Shown here in pieces: positions 43,446-53,720 of a DNA stretch of 64,000 nucleotides; the stretch's first letter is position 1; the number at the start of each line of letters is the position of its first letter. The translations under genes were made by a program, and so were the position numbers. Source of the DNA: Hermatobates lingyangjiaoensis (lineage: Eukaryota > Arthropoda > Insecta > Hemiptera > Hermatobatidae); NCBI GenBank assembly GCA_026182355.1, contig JAPFBL010000597.1, positions 62,001 to 126,000 of the forward strand, read 5' to 3'. Under the pieces are notes generated by a model that was not told the origin of the DNA, searched no databases, and saw nothing but the letters and a program-made list of their open reading frames with translations.

Positions 43446-43612
43446 TGATCAAACCACAATAAGAAATGGGAAAACCAGACTAAGATCTTTCAACCGTAAC
43501 AAGCGGTCTTCGTCAGAGTCAAAAACCCAACTGATCTTAGTCTGGTTTTCCCATTTCTTATTGTGGTTTGATCATTGATTGTTATTTCACGTGTTTATGT
43601 GAAATCTTTTTA
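43446..43612. repeat. Collapsed head-to-head PLE pseudo-LTR dimer
   Basis: The minus unit is complete to CCCAACTG. The plus unit starts already at ATCTTAGTCTGG, lacking CTGACGA and stem II. Both arms share the variant AACCAGAC (others have AACAAGAC), so one arm was copied from the other. Confidence 0.9.
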
Positions 43613-44029
43613 TTTTAAATAAATTATAAGTTTTTGTAGCTTTTTCCAAGTTTCATGTAAAATTACACAATTCATTGATATATTGTTACAGATAACATTT
43701 TCCCAGCATAACAAAAAAAAACAACTCTAATTAGAAAGAAAGCTACAGCAAAACTAATTTATTTAAAGAAACGAGAGGCACCCCATTCGTAAGAGGAGGT
43801 TTCACGACACAACTGTGTGTTATACAGCTATTAACTATTGACGTCATTTTATAATGTACACATATGCAAATTATTTCTACCTGATGGAAGAGGTAGTCTG
43901 TTATAGTGTGCAGTCTGTTATACTGCAGTCTATAGTTACTATTACCTTGTGCAGTTTGTTATAGTGTGGCATTTACTCATATTGAGGATTTCAAAAATTA
44001 CGTCCCTAATTAAAAAAAAAACGTTTGAT

Positions 44030-44345
44030 ATGAAAACCAACGTGTTTCGAACACTTAGTGTTCTTCTCCAGGTTTACATCTAAAAAAAACACATCCATAT
44101 CTGTGAGCTTTAACAACATCAAAGTAAATTATTTAAAATTTAATACAGTTTCAGAGGAATGAGATTTTTGTTTAAGATTAATTAAGTCATTTCTCACACT
44201 AATTCTGTCGTTAAAAACCTCGATATTCATATATTGTATTCTATTTCAAATATTTACTTCTATGTTCTTAAAGCTCACAGATGTGAATATTTTTTTAGAT
44301 GTAAGCCTGAAGAAGAACACTAAGTGTTCGAAACGCGTTGTTAGT
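44030..44345. repeat. Inverted PLE ends, ACGCGT hammerhead family
   Basis: Left arm ACGTGTTTCGAACACTTAGT...TTTACATC, right arm GATGTAAGCCTGAAGAAG...AACGCGTTG. A (GT)n run follows at 44365-44381. Confidence 0.85.
44304..44343 (+). ncRNA. Hammerhead-like motif with ACGCGU stem III
   Basis: CTGAAGA (44307-44313), extra A, perfect 6-bp stem II GAACAC/GTGTTC (44315-44320, 44324-44329), GAAA (44330-44333), palindromic ACGCGT (44333-44338), T, then GTT. Stem I AGC/GTT uses one wobble pair. Confidence 0.6.
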
Positions 44346-44470
44346 TTTTTATATTCGCCTTTTGTGTGTGTGTGTGTGTGTGGTACGTAATTTTTGAACT
44401 CTCAAATATAGAGGTAAGTTTTCAACTTAAACTTTTGTTTTGAATAATTTGTGGTTTTCTTTGATGACGA

Positions 44471-44473
<3 letters not shown>

Positions 44474-44516
<43 letters not shown>

Positions 44517-44632
44517 TCGTCTTCTGACGAAGACCGCTTGTCACAGTTGAAAGATCTTAGTCTTGTTTTCCCATTTTCTTATTGTGGTTTGATCACTGAT
44601 TGTTATTTCACGTGTTTATGTGAAATCTTTAT
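44474..44632 (+). repeat. (TA)n and solo PLE pseudo-LTR
   Basis: A TA run of about 40 bp, then CTTCTGACGAAGACCGCTTG...GTGAAATCTTT and TA. The unit has lost its first 15 bases. Confidence 0.88.
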
Positions 44633-44639
44633 ATATATA

Positions 44640-44888
44640 TGTATACGAGTACTGTAATAAAATGTACGTCCGGGACCAATGACAGCAGTTATATTATTGG
44701 ATAATTAAATAGTTATAATTGGATAATTAGATAATAATTAGATCGTTGATTGTAATTCCATGGAAATAAATATTTTGAAGAGTTTCTGAAATTTTAAAAT
44801 TTAACGAATTATCAACGACCGGCCAGAGGGAGGCAAATCTTACGACCGCCCCGGGCGGCAGAAAAACAAAGTTAGTTGCTAGCCACTG
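44640..44888. mobile_element. Dispersed repeat with hAT-like right end, copy 1
   Basis: TATACGAGTACTGTAATAAA through GACCGCCCCGGGCGGC to GCTAGCCACTG. Same order as 47548-47888. The left terminus runs into TA repeats, so the element is not delimited there. Confidence 0.6.
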
Positions 44889-46010
44889 TGTATGGTTCAC
44901 ATTCAATCTTTGAATTAGAGTTATGTATGCAGTCTCTGTGACTGTCATACTGTTTTGGTAGTCTTCTACTTGCCAATACACAAGTTAAACTGGCCGCCAA
45001 GCAAAATTGAACTGTTAACAAATTTATTTCATATTTTGTGCAAATTCTTAAATAACATAGATTTCATATAAAAAAAATAGTGTAACAATATTATACACAT
45101 GTAATATAAAAAATGGAGCATGCAAAAATATTGCAAAAAAACTCCCTCCAAATAGGGGCACTACTTTGGAGAAAAAAAAACATGTTAAAAAGGCACAGTT
45201 AAATCCATCCATCCATACACTACAATTAAAGAAATAACGAAATTCTTAAGACATTTTTGATATCGATCTGGAATAATTTGTTTTGTTCATGCCATAATTA
45301 TATTATAGTTTACAGTCGATGTAATACTTTATTTACAGTAAAAGCAACAGTGAAGTGAAGTATTTTCAAGTGGTTTGCCGCAAGTATCGGTTGATTTGTT
45401 GGCTGGTCTAGTCAGCATCACCTCTAACCTATGACCCACTGAGCTCTTACTAACCTAACCAACTCAAGGACAGACCTTACTCATGACAAGCCCCCATGTC
45501 ATCATGATGCAAATGTCAATGGCGTCATGACTAAAGCATGCCACAGACCTCCTTCCACTGCTTTAATTTAAACCTTGGCAATATGACTCCCAAGAACTGG
45601 CACTCAACAGAACAAACTCACGCTCTATACATAAACATGAACAAACAAAACAGTTATTTGTTTAAAAGAATTATTAACATATTCAGAAACGTTGAAAGAG
45701 GTACGATGATTCCTAAAGAAACATTCATGATGAAAAAATACAGAAACTGAATGAGTTGATCTCTGAAATAAAAACTGTGACAAGACCAGGCAAGGGGTCG
45801 TAACGCAGGCTTTGTGTAACACTCATTAAAAGATCGCAAAAAGCAATAAACGTCCTCTGCCGAATTATCAATCAAGGAGCGTTTATCAAGTTAATTACAC
45901 TGCCAATTTGCTTTGATTATTATTAGAGAGATTGCAACAGCATAATAAATTAAAACAAAATATAAATAACTAGAAGTATTATTTGAAATGTTTACAATAC
46001 ATGCTATTTT
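44889..46010. other. Intronic spacer
   Basis: Open frames near 45538-45875 show no recognisable domain and no splice-bounded exon. Confidence 0.4.
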
Positions 46011-46020
46011 AAATTATATA

Positions 46021-46348
46021 GGGGAGTCAGGCTAGCTCAGTGGTTACGTGCTCGCCTCTGAACTGATAGGACCGGGGTTCGAGCCCCACCTGGCCCTCGA
46101 TTTATTCACGCGGGAGGCGAATAAATCTGAGCACGTCGTCCACTCGGAGAAGGACGTTAAACCGTCGGCCCCGAGCCTGTACGATGTCAGGTACTCGTTA
46201 AAAGATCCCTACTCTAAATACACTTGAGTTAGGCAAAAAATATGACTCCCACTGTAGAATCAATCTTCATTGTGTGGTATCACAAAGGGCCAATGCTCGG
46301 CCTACGTGTGTTCCCTTGTGGGACTACCATTGCAACCTAACCTAACCT
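46021..46348 (+). mobile_element. Complete tRNA-derived SINE with 10-bp TSD
   Basis: The head GGGGAGTCAGGCTAGCTCAG has A and B boxes (GGTTCGAGCC), the body has GGACGTTAAACC, and the tail ends CCTAACCTAACCT. AAATTATATA flanks at 46011-46020 and 46349-46358. It is closely similar to 30530-30849. Confidence 0.95.
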
Positions 46349-46358
46349 AAATTATATA

Positions 46359-46960
46359 AAAGGTTGTGCAATCATTTCAATTATTTGAACAGATATATGA
46401 ACATCGTTTTTTATTTTAAGGCAAAAGAAATTTATTTCCAATAAATACTTATTTTGGGCTCAGACTTTTGAGTAAGGTGTAAATCACAACGATGCTTCTC
46501 ATTATTATTATTGTTATACTGCCAGTTGGAATAAACCAAAAGTCCTGAACCTTTTTAGCACTTGAGGACAGTGCTAAATACATTTCAAATGCCTGAAATG
46601 TATTTAGCCCCTAAATTATTTGAAAAAAACTCAGACGAAAGATAAATTATAGTACTTCTTTAGATACCTAGTTCATAAAGTATCTTTCTCGCCATTATTG
46701 TAGATAATTAATATTGTCTGAAAATAGTAGAGCATTTGTCTACCAAGACAAAATATCTAATAATTTTAAAGAAAATATACCAAAAAAAACCAAAAACTTT
46801 TCAACCAATAATTGTCTTTTTCATACTTTCAGAGAATATTTGTTAATATTCTTTACAGATCATTATTCAGCAACTGTTGCGACGCTCTAGCGTATCGAGT
46901 TTTTTTCTGTTTTTGAATATTTTTTTGGTATTGATGACGACTATATATACATATATAAAA
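46359..46960. other. Intronic spacer
   Basis: A small inverted repeat (GCTAAATACATTTCAAATGC / CTGAAATGTATTTAGC) at about 46573-46610; nothing else is supported. Confidence 0.45.
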
Positions 46961-46965
46961 AAATA

Positions 46966-47164
46966 TTTCACATAAAGACGTGAAATAACAATCAATGATC
47001 AAACCACAATAAGAAATGGGAAAACAAGACTAAGACCTTTCAACCGTAACAAGCGGTCTTCGTCAGAGTCAAAAACCCAACAGTTGGGTTTTTGACTCTG
47101 ACGAAGACCGCTTGTTACGGTTGAAAGATCTTAGTCTTGTTTTCCCATTTCTTATTGTGGTTTG

Positions 47165-47168
<4 letters not shown>
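46966..47168. repeat. Head-to-head PLE pseudo-LTR dimer, near-perfect palindrome
   Basis: Centre AACCCAACAGTTGGGTTT. The arms differ at only a few positions. The right arm ends at GTGGTTTGATC in a (TA)n run of about 50 bp, exactly as the PLE-1 3' end does. Confidence 0.95.

Positions 47169-47220
<52 letters not shown>
47166..47220. repeat. (TA)n tract
   Basis: About 26 TA units between two PLE palindromes. Confidence 0.95.
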
Positions 47221-47222
<2 letters not shown>

Positions 47223-47224
47223 AA

Positions 47225-47505
47225 TAAATTCAAAACGAAGGAAACACACAGAAAGACACAGACATAACTCACATCGATATTTCGACCATCGTCGTCATCA
47301 GGAGGTGCGAAGAGCGAAGAGTCCCGCAGGAAGACAGGGCGGTACTCACCTCTAAATACTAACCTTAGGGGCGGTGAGTACCGCCCTGTCTTCCTGCGGG
47401 ACTCTTCACTCTTCGCACCTCCTGATGACGACGATGGTCGAAATATCGATGTGAGTTATGTCTGTGTCTTTCTGTGTGTTTCCTTCGTTTTGAATTTATT
47501 TTATT
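47225..47505. repeat. Large PLE palindrome with hammerhead-like motifs
   Basis: Arms of about 120 bp around 47358-47370 (CACCGCCCCTAAGG centre). Arm ends AAAACGAAGGAAACACACAG and inverse. Confidence 0.95.
47416..47453 (+). ncRNA. Hammerhead-like motif with AUAU stem III
   Basis: CTGATGA (47422-47428), extra C, stem II GAC/GTC (or CGAC/GTCG) with a GATG loop, GAAATATC, then GATGTG. Stem I CACCTC/GATGTG has one mismatch. An inverted copy is at 47269-47307. Confidence 0.55.
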
Positions 47506-47547
47506 TTAAAAAAGTCCGCTGGACCGTTTCTTTTAATTGTGGTATAT

Positions 47548-47888
47548 ATATATATACGAGTACTGTAATAAGATGTAAGTCTGGGACTAATGACTAATCT
47601 AAAATTAGATCCTTGATTGTAATTCCATAAAAATAAATATTATCAGTACTTTCTGGAATTTTGAAGGTTAACGGATTATGAATGACCAGCGGTATTTATC
47701 AATTAACTTAAGACTAAGTCAAAACAGCATTGTGTCATTAATTAATCAAATATGAAATGTAAGAGGATTTTATGAATAGTGACAAAAACTTATATATTTG
47801 CACAAGCCTACCCTCATGGGGGGGGGGGGGGGGTTGGGGGGGGATCTTTGGACCGCCCCGGGCGGCTGAAATAGTTGCTACGCCACTG
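47548..47888. mobile_element. Dispersed repeat with hAT-like right end, copy 2
   Basis: TATACGAGTACTGTAATAAG ... GACCGCCCCGGGCGGC ... GCTACGCCACTG. Contains a poly-G run (47819-47846). Counterpart of 44640-44888. Confidence 0.6.
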
Positions 47889-48650
47889 TGAAGAAGCCCG
47901 ATAAGTCAACCCCAAAGGTAGGCTCCCAGCGATAACCAGTCAGACAGGTCTATATATCCTGGACCTTTGCCAAATTTACTGCCACCAACTAGTGCCAACT
48001 ACTACTAGAAAATTTATTTCTTTAATTAAAGAAGTAATTAATCTGAATCCCTTTAAAACAAAGTTATAAACTATGCTTAACTTACAAGAAAAGTGTTTTA
48101 GATCTGGTTTTTTTGGTTTATGGTCAGCTATAATTATTTATCCTTTTGATAGAAAATAATCATAATTAATCTTTAATAATGTAAACATTCTCAGGTATAC
48201 TGTTTTAGTTCACAAATGAATATTTCGTTTCATGTTTTCGTATAAATGTAGTTTTTAGATATATACCTGTCATTATGTGTTTCATATCTTTAGTGCAATG
48301 AGACTGCAACATAGGCAATTGAGCGTGAGTGTAAGTGAGTGTGTGTGTATATGTGAATTAACCTGCCATTAAATTCAATGCCCTGTCAAATTAATATCAG
48401 AGTTACGTATTTAATTATAATAGAATTTTGTTTTAAAAGTTCTATTACAGAGGGAATGCTAATAAAAAATTGAAACGTCATCAACAAACAAACTTATTTT
48501 CTTCATATTGTTTAGATTAATTATTTTTTACTTATTTTAATATTTAATATTTTTTTTTAATCCACTCTACTAATTTCATCATAAATAACACTAAATCATG
48601 TAATATTTTACATTAACTTGAAATATAAATATTCAATTGATTTTAGAATA
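47889..48650. other. Intronic spacer
   Basis: Short (GTGA)n-like patch near 48320-48350; no gene seen. Confidence 0.4.
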
Positions 48651-48651
48651 T

Positions 48652-48770
48652 CAGGGGTGGCCAACCTGCAGCTCGCGAGTCACATGCGGCTCTTTCAAGG
48701 ATTATATGTGGCTCTCAATAAACGTATCCGAGTTCCCTTTTCATTTTTGAGACTATTATATTTTAAAAAA
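48652..48770. mobile_element. hAT left-end fragment
   Basis: CAGGGGTGGCCAACCTGCAG, CTCGCGAGTCACATGCGGCT: a typical hAT end. A second scrap of the same type (CTCACATGCGGCTCGCGAA) occurs at 50502-50530. No right ends. Confidence 0.7.
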
Positions 48771-48773
48771 TCT

Positions 48774-49250
48774 GGAGTGGCCTACACTCAACTTTACTAT
48801 AAGTAACTTCATATCAAATTTCTTGAGTATATAACACATAACATCTCATTTAAGCATAACGTAAACATCTAAATGGGATATGATTATTAGTCTTTCGTTC
48901 CTGAGGTAGTACAGATAGTGATTGAAGGACATATCAATATATAAGCTTATTTTTGTACATCACACAGCTGACGCAAATAATTTCATTAGTATAACTACAG
49001 CAGTAAAACATTTTTGAAAAACCAAAGTGAACATTTCTTGATACGAAATATTCTCCTACAAGAGAACATGGCTTTTGTTCAAATAGCTAGTGGATTTCTT
49101 ACATCTTTTACTTGATATCCTTCTACATTGAATATTAAAGTAAAATTTTCAAATTTAAAACAGGAAAATACCCTTTTTTTCTCTGAAAAACATCATAAAC
49201 AGCGAAGAAAAAATGTTGTTTTAAGATGTTTATAATTAAAGATGTACGTT
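48774..49250. mobile_element. TIR-element family copy 4, 3'-truncated
   Basis: GGAGTGGCCTACACTCAACT, TTACTATAAGTAA, then the same order as 57334-57760 (CTAAATGGGATATGATTATT, GAGGTAGTACAGATAGTGAT). Confidence 0.8.
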
Positions 49251-49284
49251 CTTTTCTATGTGTTCTTTTTTTGAAAATTCTAGT

Positions 49285-49395
49285 TAATATATATATATCA
49301 TTAAAATTAAACGCAGTCTCGGCATTCACGATCTTAAAACTGAGAGATTCGATCCTACGAACTAACCTCCTGCTAACAGGGTTCGTGAAATAACA
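49285..49395 (-). pseudogene. PLE N-terminal fragment
   Basis: The minus strand reads NPVSRRLVRRIESLSFKIVN, AETAFNFN, and breaks into (TA)n. Same family as 12757-12907, truncated at the FN codon. Confidence 0.72.
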
Positions 49396-49619
49396 TGAAA
49401 TAACGTGAATAACGTGAAATAACAATCAATGATCAAACCACAATAAGAAATGGGAAAGCAAGACTAAGATCTTTCAACCGTAACAAGCGGTCTTCGTCAG
49501 TTGAGTTTTTGTTGGGTTTTTGCGTTTTAGAGTTGTGTTTTTGACTCTGAAGAAGACCGCTTGTTACGGTTGAAAGATCTTAGTCTTGCTTTCCCATTTT
49601 CTTATTGTGGTTTGATCAT

Positions 49620-49655
<36 letters not shown>
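49396..49655. repeat. Head-to-head PLE pseudo-LTR dimer and (TA)n
   Basis: Minus arm from AATAACAATCAATGATCAAA; plus arm ...GTTTTTGACTCTGAAGAAGA...GTGGTTTGATCATTGA, then (TA)n. A short TTTTTG-rich spacer separates the arms. Confidence 0.9.
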
Positions 49656-49660
<5 letters not shown>

Positions 49661-49805
49661 TAAGGTACTGTTTTCTTGACCACAAAATATTAACAAACAC
49701 TTTTTCTTTTTCCCTAACAACTCCGAGAAAAAGAAAAAGTGTTTCTTATATATATGTATATATATATTATATATATATATATACTATATATATATATAGT
49801 TTCAA
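49656..49805. repeat. PLE-derived inverted piece and TA-rich tract
   Basis: AACAAACACTTTTTCTTTTT and CGAGAAAAAGAAAAAGTGTT form an inverted pair matching the outer ends of the 36230-36790 palindrome; TA-rich DNA follows. Confidence 0.7.
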
Positions 49806-50679
49806 CAATCATTTCTCAGAAGGTGAGAAAAGCAATGTTTTCGAGGGAAAGGCGAAGTCCTCTTCTTAGGGGCTACAAGCCTACGGTCCGAGTCCAAAAT
49901 TACCGGTTTTTTTTTCCATTTTTCAAGTCAACTGCCCATGCTACAATACCTTGAGCTAAGAAATAAGAAAAACTATGAAATACAATCTTCGTTTGACCCA
50001 TGAAATGGACATGGATTGTCATGTCAATCATGTCAATTATACTTAGTAATGCCCAGATAGCCAATTTATTTAATAACTTGTAAACAAGAACCACATTTGT
50101 AAAAAAAAAAAAAGGAAAATTACTCAAATGGAATAAAAATACTCCAAGAGTAATGCCCCAAAGCTAATTTAATTTCAAGGTGAGAATGTTTATTTAAGAT
50201 TTCCAGAGATTGACTAAAAATAGCACATCTCCTGTAAAGTATTAGAAATGTATTTAAAGAAGAGAAAACTAATAAACATTAGTTCCTCTAAAGATTAAGT
50301 TAAGACGACGATTCAACTAGAGTTATGTTTAGTTCATACTGGTGTATAAACCCCAGTTATGGAATACCAAATTGGACTAAGTTTGGTATTATTTCAGAAG
50401 GACTAATCGTAAGAGTTACAAAGGATATTTTATTACCCCTACTGGTTTTATACATCTATTTTATTTCACACACTTATTATTTTCACATATTCGCATAAAT
50501 CAGGGGGGCTCACATGCGGCTCGCGAACTCTGTGGTATTACCTTACAGTATGTAGCAAAGAAAGGATATAAATTATAAAGTACAATATATATCCTTTATA
50601 ATTTCCTTGTTAAGCTCAAATACAATAATTTTATTTTTTAAATCTGCAAAATTCAATTGATTAAATTCTATCTATTACC
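49806..50679. other. Intronic spacer
   Basis: AT-rich; a TA-flanked 30-bp inverted pair (AAAGGATATAAATTATAAAG...) near 50555-50605. Confidence 0.4.
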
Positions 50680-50945
50680 ATTCTGAGGTAAAATGGATAA
50701 ACCAACAAAAGTCTCCACACAAATGATGTTTTTGGAACTCATCAGAGACAATTTGTAAAAAAGGTTGACTGCTAGGGCTTGACTGGCCATTTTTAAATCA
50801 TTAGTTGTGCAATCCGTAATTGTGTGGTATTTACTCATTCTGAGGTAAAATGGATAAACCAACAAAAGACTTTTGTTGGTTTATCCATTTTACCTCAGAA
50901 TGAGTAAATACCTCACAATTACGGATTGCACAACTAATGAATTAT
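50680..50945. repeat. Palindrome of about 135 bp plus partial third copy
   Basis: CTGAGGTAAAATGGATAAAC occurs at about 50681, 50839 and inverted at 50878. Arms from AGTTGTGCAATCCGTAATTG to CCAACAAAAG meet at 50868-50871. Related sequence at 2300-2330. Confidence 0.9.
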
Positions 50946-51324
50946 TTATATGTAGTTTAGTTTACAGTTGGTTGTAGACAGTCAATCAAAACATTAATTT
51001 TTGTCTTATTAAAAAGGCCATGAATTTATAAGTATTTCTACGAAATTTAACAGTACTTATTAGTAGGTACCTAAAAAAAATGTCGTTATAAACACAAAAT
51101 AATAAGCATACCGTTTATACTTTTACCGAGAAAACCGACAAAACAGATATACTTTTACTAAGAAAGTTGCCTCTACGTATGAAATGTTTGACTCTAAGTT
51201 GTATATAAATATTTTACATATTATCTTGATGGTCGAAACATAGAACTAAATTTTGCTAAAGTTTGCAAATAATAAGTAAATCGATTGTAAGGTAAAAAGC
51301 TAATGAGATAGTCTCCACATATAG

Positions 51325-51576
51325 AATAGTATATGATCAAACCACAATAAGAAAATGGGAAAACAAGACTAAGATCTTTCAACCGTAACAAGCGGTCTTC
51401 GTCAGAGTCAAAAACCCAACTGAAACACTGAAACACTTTGAGTGTTTCAATTGGTTTTTTGACTTTGACGAAGACCGCTTGTTACGGTTGAAAGATCTTA
51501 GTCTTGTTTTCCCATTTTCTTATTGTGGTTTGATCATTGATTGTTACTTCACGTGTTTATGTGAAATCTTTTTATA
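51325..51576. repeat. Head-to-head PLE pseudo-LTR dimer
   Basis: Minus arm ATGATCAAACCACAATAAGA...; plus arm ...CGAAGACCGCTTGTTACGGT...terminal hairpin. The centre carries TGAAACACTGAAACACTTTG. Confidence 0.92.
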
Positions 51577-51589
51577 TAGAATAGTATAA

Positions 51590-51860
51590 ACAACGCGTTT
51601 CGAACACGTAGTGTTCTTCTTTAGGCATTAACTAAAAAAAAAATACAATGTCACCAGAGAGTTGTCTATAGTATGAAGTAAAGTTATAAATAAAGTAAAT
51701 TTATAAATATAGTATAGTAAAGTATGTACTCTCTTCCTTATTTTATTTTGTACCATTTACTTAATACTATAGTTAACTCTCTGATGATATTATATTTTCT
51801 TAGTCAATGCCTGAAAAAGGCAACTAAAACACTACGTGTTCGAAACGCGTTGTTTGTACT
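51590..51860. repeat. Inverted PLE ends, ACGCGT hammerhead family
   Basis: Left arm CAACGCGTTTCGAACACGTA; right arm ACTACGTGTTCGAAACGCGTTG. Stem II GAACAC/GTGTTC and ACGCGT persist, but the left core reads CTAAAGA and the right CTGAAAA, so both motifs are decayed. Confidence 0.8.
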
Positions 51861-53058
51861 ATTAAATATCCACATGTGGAGACTGCCTCATTAGCTTTTT
51901 ATCCTACAATGAGTAAATGCCACATAATACTACCTAGTACTACGTTAGAAGTAAATCGATGGGTTTTTTTTTTTTAATCTTGATGGAATATAACTAATAC
52001 TTGTGTCTACTACTCCTAACTAATTATAGCAGAAAACTGTTAACTCATGGGAAAATGAATTGAATGGATGACACAAATGGTTCGGCCTTGTTCTTGGCTT
52101 TTATACTTCTCAGCATTGGAAACCCACGTATTAATAATTAATGAAAATTAGAGATAATTCAGCTCTGACAAAAACAAATAAAATACAATTAACTCATGTG
52201 TTTCGAAAAATTTATCCAAAATATTTGCTTTGGTTAAGAAAATCTAGTGAATTCTGAGTGTTTTTGATAGAATTGCATCACTGAGTAGCAGGATAAAATC
52301 CAGAAACAAACTACTGGAAAATATTTATATTTCTGTCACTGAAAAGACAAATGTTTTTCAGTTTTAATCACTATACACTTTTCAAGGAGGAAAAACATTG
52401 GAAAACTAAGTTCCAAAAAATTCATTCCTTATTAGATTTCATTTTTAAACTGAAAGAATTCATTGAATTTAATACAATTTCTGCATGTACTTGAAAAAAG
52501 CTAAATAACACCATCACCCTTGCACTACAAAAAATCTTTAAAAAAAATAAAAGCAACGTATTTTTTTAGAAGAAAAAAAAATTTTAATGAATAAATTTAA
52601 ATAGAACATTAACAATTGAGTTGTATATTTTCGAAGAGGTATATTTAACGCAATAAAAAAATAGTGATTCTTCAAGGCTATAAATAAATGATTATATTAA
52701 GAAAAATCATTACTTAAATCAAGAGGTAATAAATACAAGTAAATCTTACATAGATGCAATAAAATCATAAATACATAAGGTCAATATCATTAAAAGCACT
52801 AAAATGGAAACACTTCAATATCAAGATATAAAAACAAAGTGAGTGATGACATAATGAAATTACATTTATTCTAAAAATACACTGTTCTATCATTTTGTTA
52901 ATCTTAAATTACAAAAGCAGGTGGAACTCTACTTCCTCTATTGGTTCCTGGTTTCGGATTACGATACTGTTACGATAATGTCAAATCCAACAAGCCTGGC
53001 TTTAATCTACGCCCAATCATTAGCAGGATAACCTACTCCTACTTAATGCCTCGCCAAA
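51861..53058. other. Intronic spacer
   Basis: AT-rich, no element termini or exon recognised. Confidence 0.4.
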
Positions 53059-53310
53059 TGAATTAACGATTTGCTGTCTCCTTTCGTCCCAAAGAAGTAC
53101 AGGTTTTTTTTATCCTCAACAGGCCTGCTGGACCTTGTTAAAGCCACTAGCTACAAAGGAACAATCTCTTAACTGGACGTGGAGTTACTAGTTACTAATG
53201 TGCCTGTATATTGGATCCAGTATATGCTCAAAGAACTTTACTCTGAGAACGAGCATCCGAAATGTGACATACCGAAAAACAGTTCATAAAAATTTACAGG
53301 AGATATGTAC
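53059..53310 (+). pseudogene. PLE reverse-transcriptase fragment, second lineage
   Basis: Reads GLLDLVKATSYKGTIS, stop, LDVELLVTNVPVYWIQYM, LKELYSENEHPK. The S-x-D-V-x-S-L-F-T-N-V-P motif A of PLE RTs is evident. Stops and the isolated position mark it as dead. Confidence 0.75.
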
Positions 53311-53339
53311 CAAAGAGGCTCCTTTCCTCTCAGAGGAAG

Positions 53340-53720
53340 AGAAATTAGTTTCATGAACACTATTTATTTCTAAATTATACCTTTTAATAATATTCATTTC
53401 AAATATAAATATTTTGCACTAAATAAATCAAAGTTAGTAAAGAAACACCAGTCTTGAGAGGCCTCAGAGACGAAATTATAGAGAAACGAGAGGATGTCTT
53501 CCGTTTTATAACCAAACTTGGTTTCCTTAAACACAAATTAGTTTTCTGAACACTATTTACTTCTAAATTTAACCTTTTAAATAGATTCATTTTAAATATA
53601 AACACTTTGCTTGTAAATAAATCAAACTCGGTAAAGAAACACAAATAAAAGGAGAAACACACACTTACAATATGTAATTTTCGGTTTCAACCGTATTCAG
53701 GAGAGCAAAGGGAGGAAGAC
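53340..53720. repeat. Direct duplication (about 187-bp period) and PLE-type end
   Basis: TGAACACTATTTATTTCTAA...AGTAAAGAAACAC (53353-53449) recurs diverged at 53540-53643. Between the copies, LRDEIIEKREDVFRFITKLG is open on the plus strand and may be PLE-derived. The right end has TTCGGTTTCAACCGTATTCA, a hammerhead-like block with a mutated core. Confidence 0.6.

Noticed and set aside
47137..47355. ORFs rich in IYIYIY across (TA)n tracts (also 5587, 35131, 44451, 49561, 49739)
   Set aside because: They are translations of TA microsatellites joined to PLE ends.
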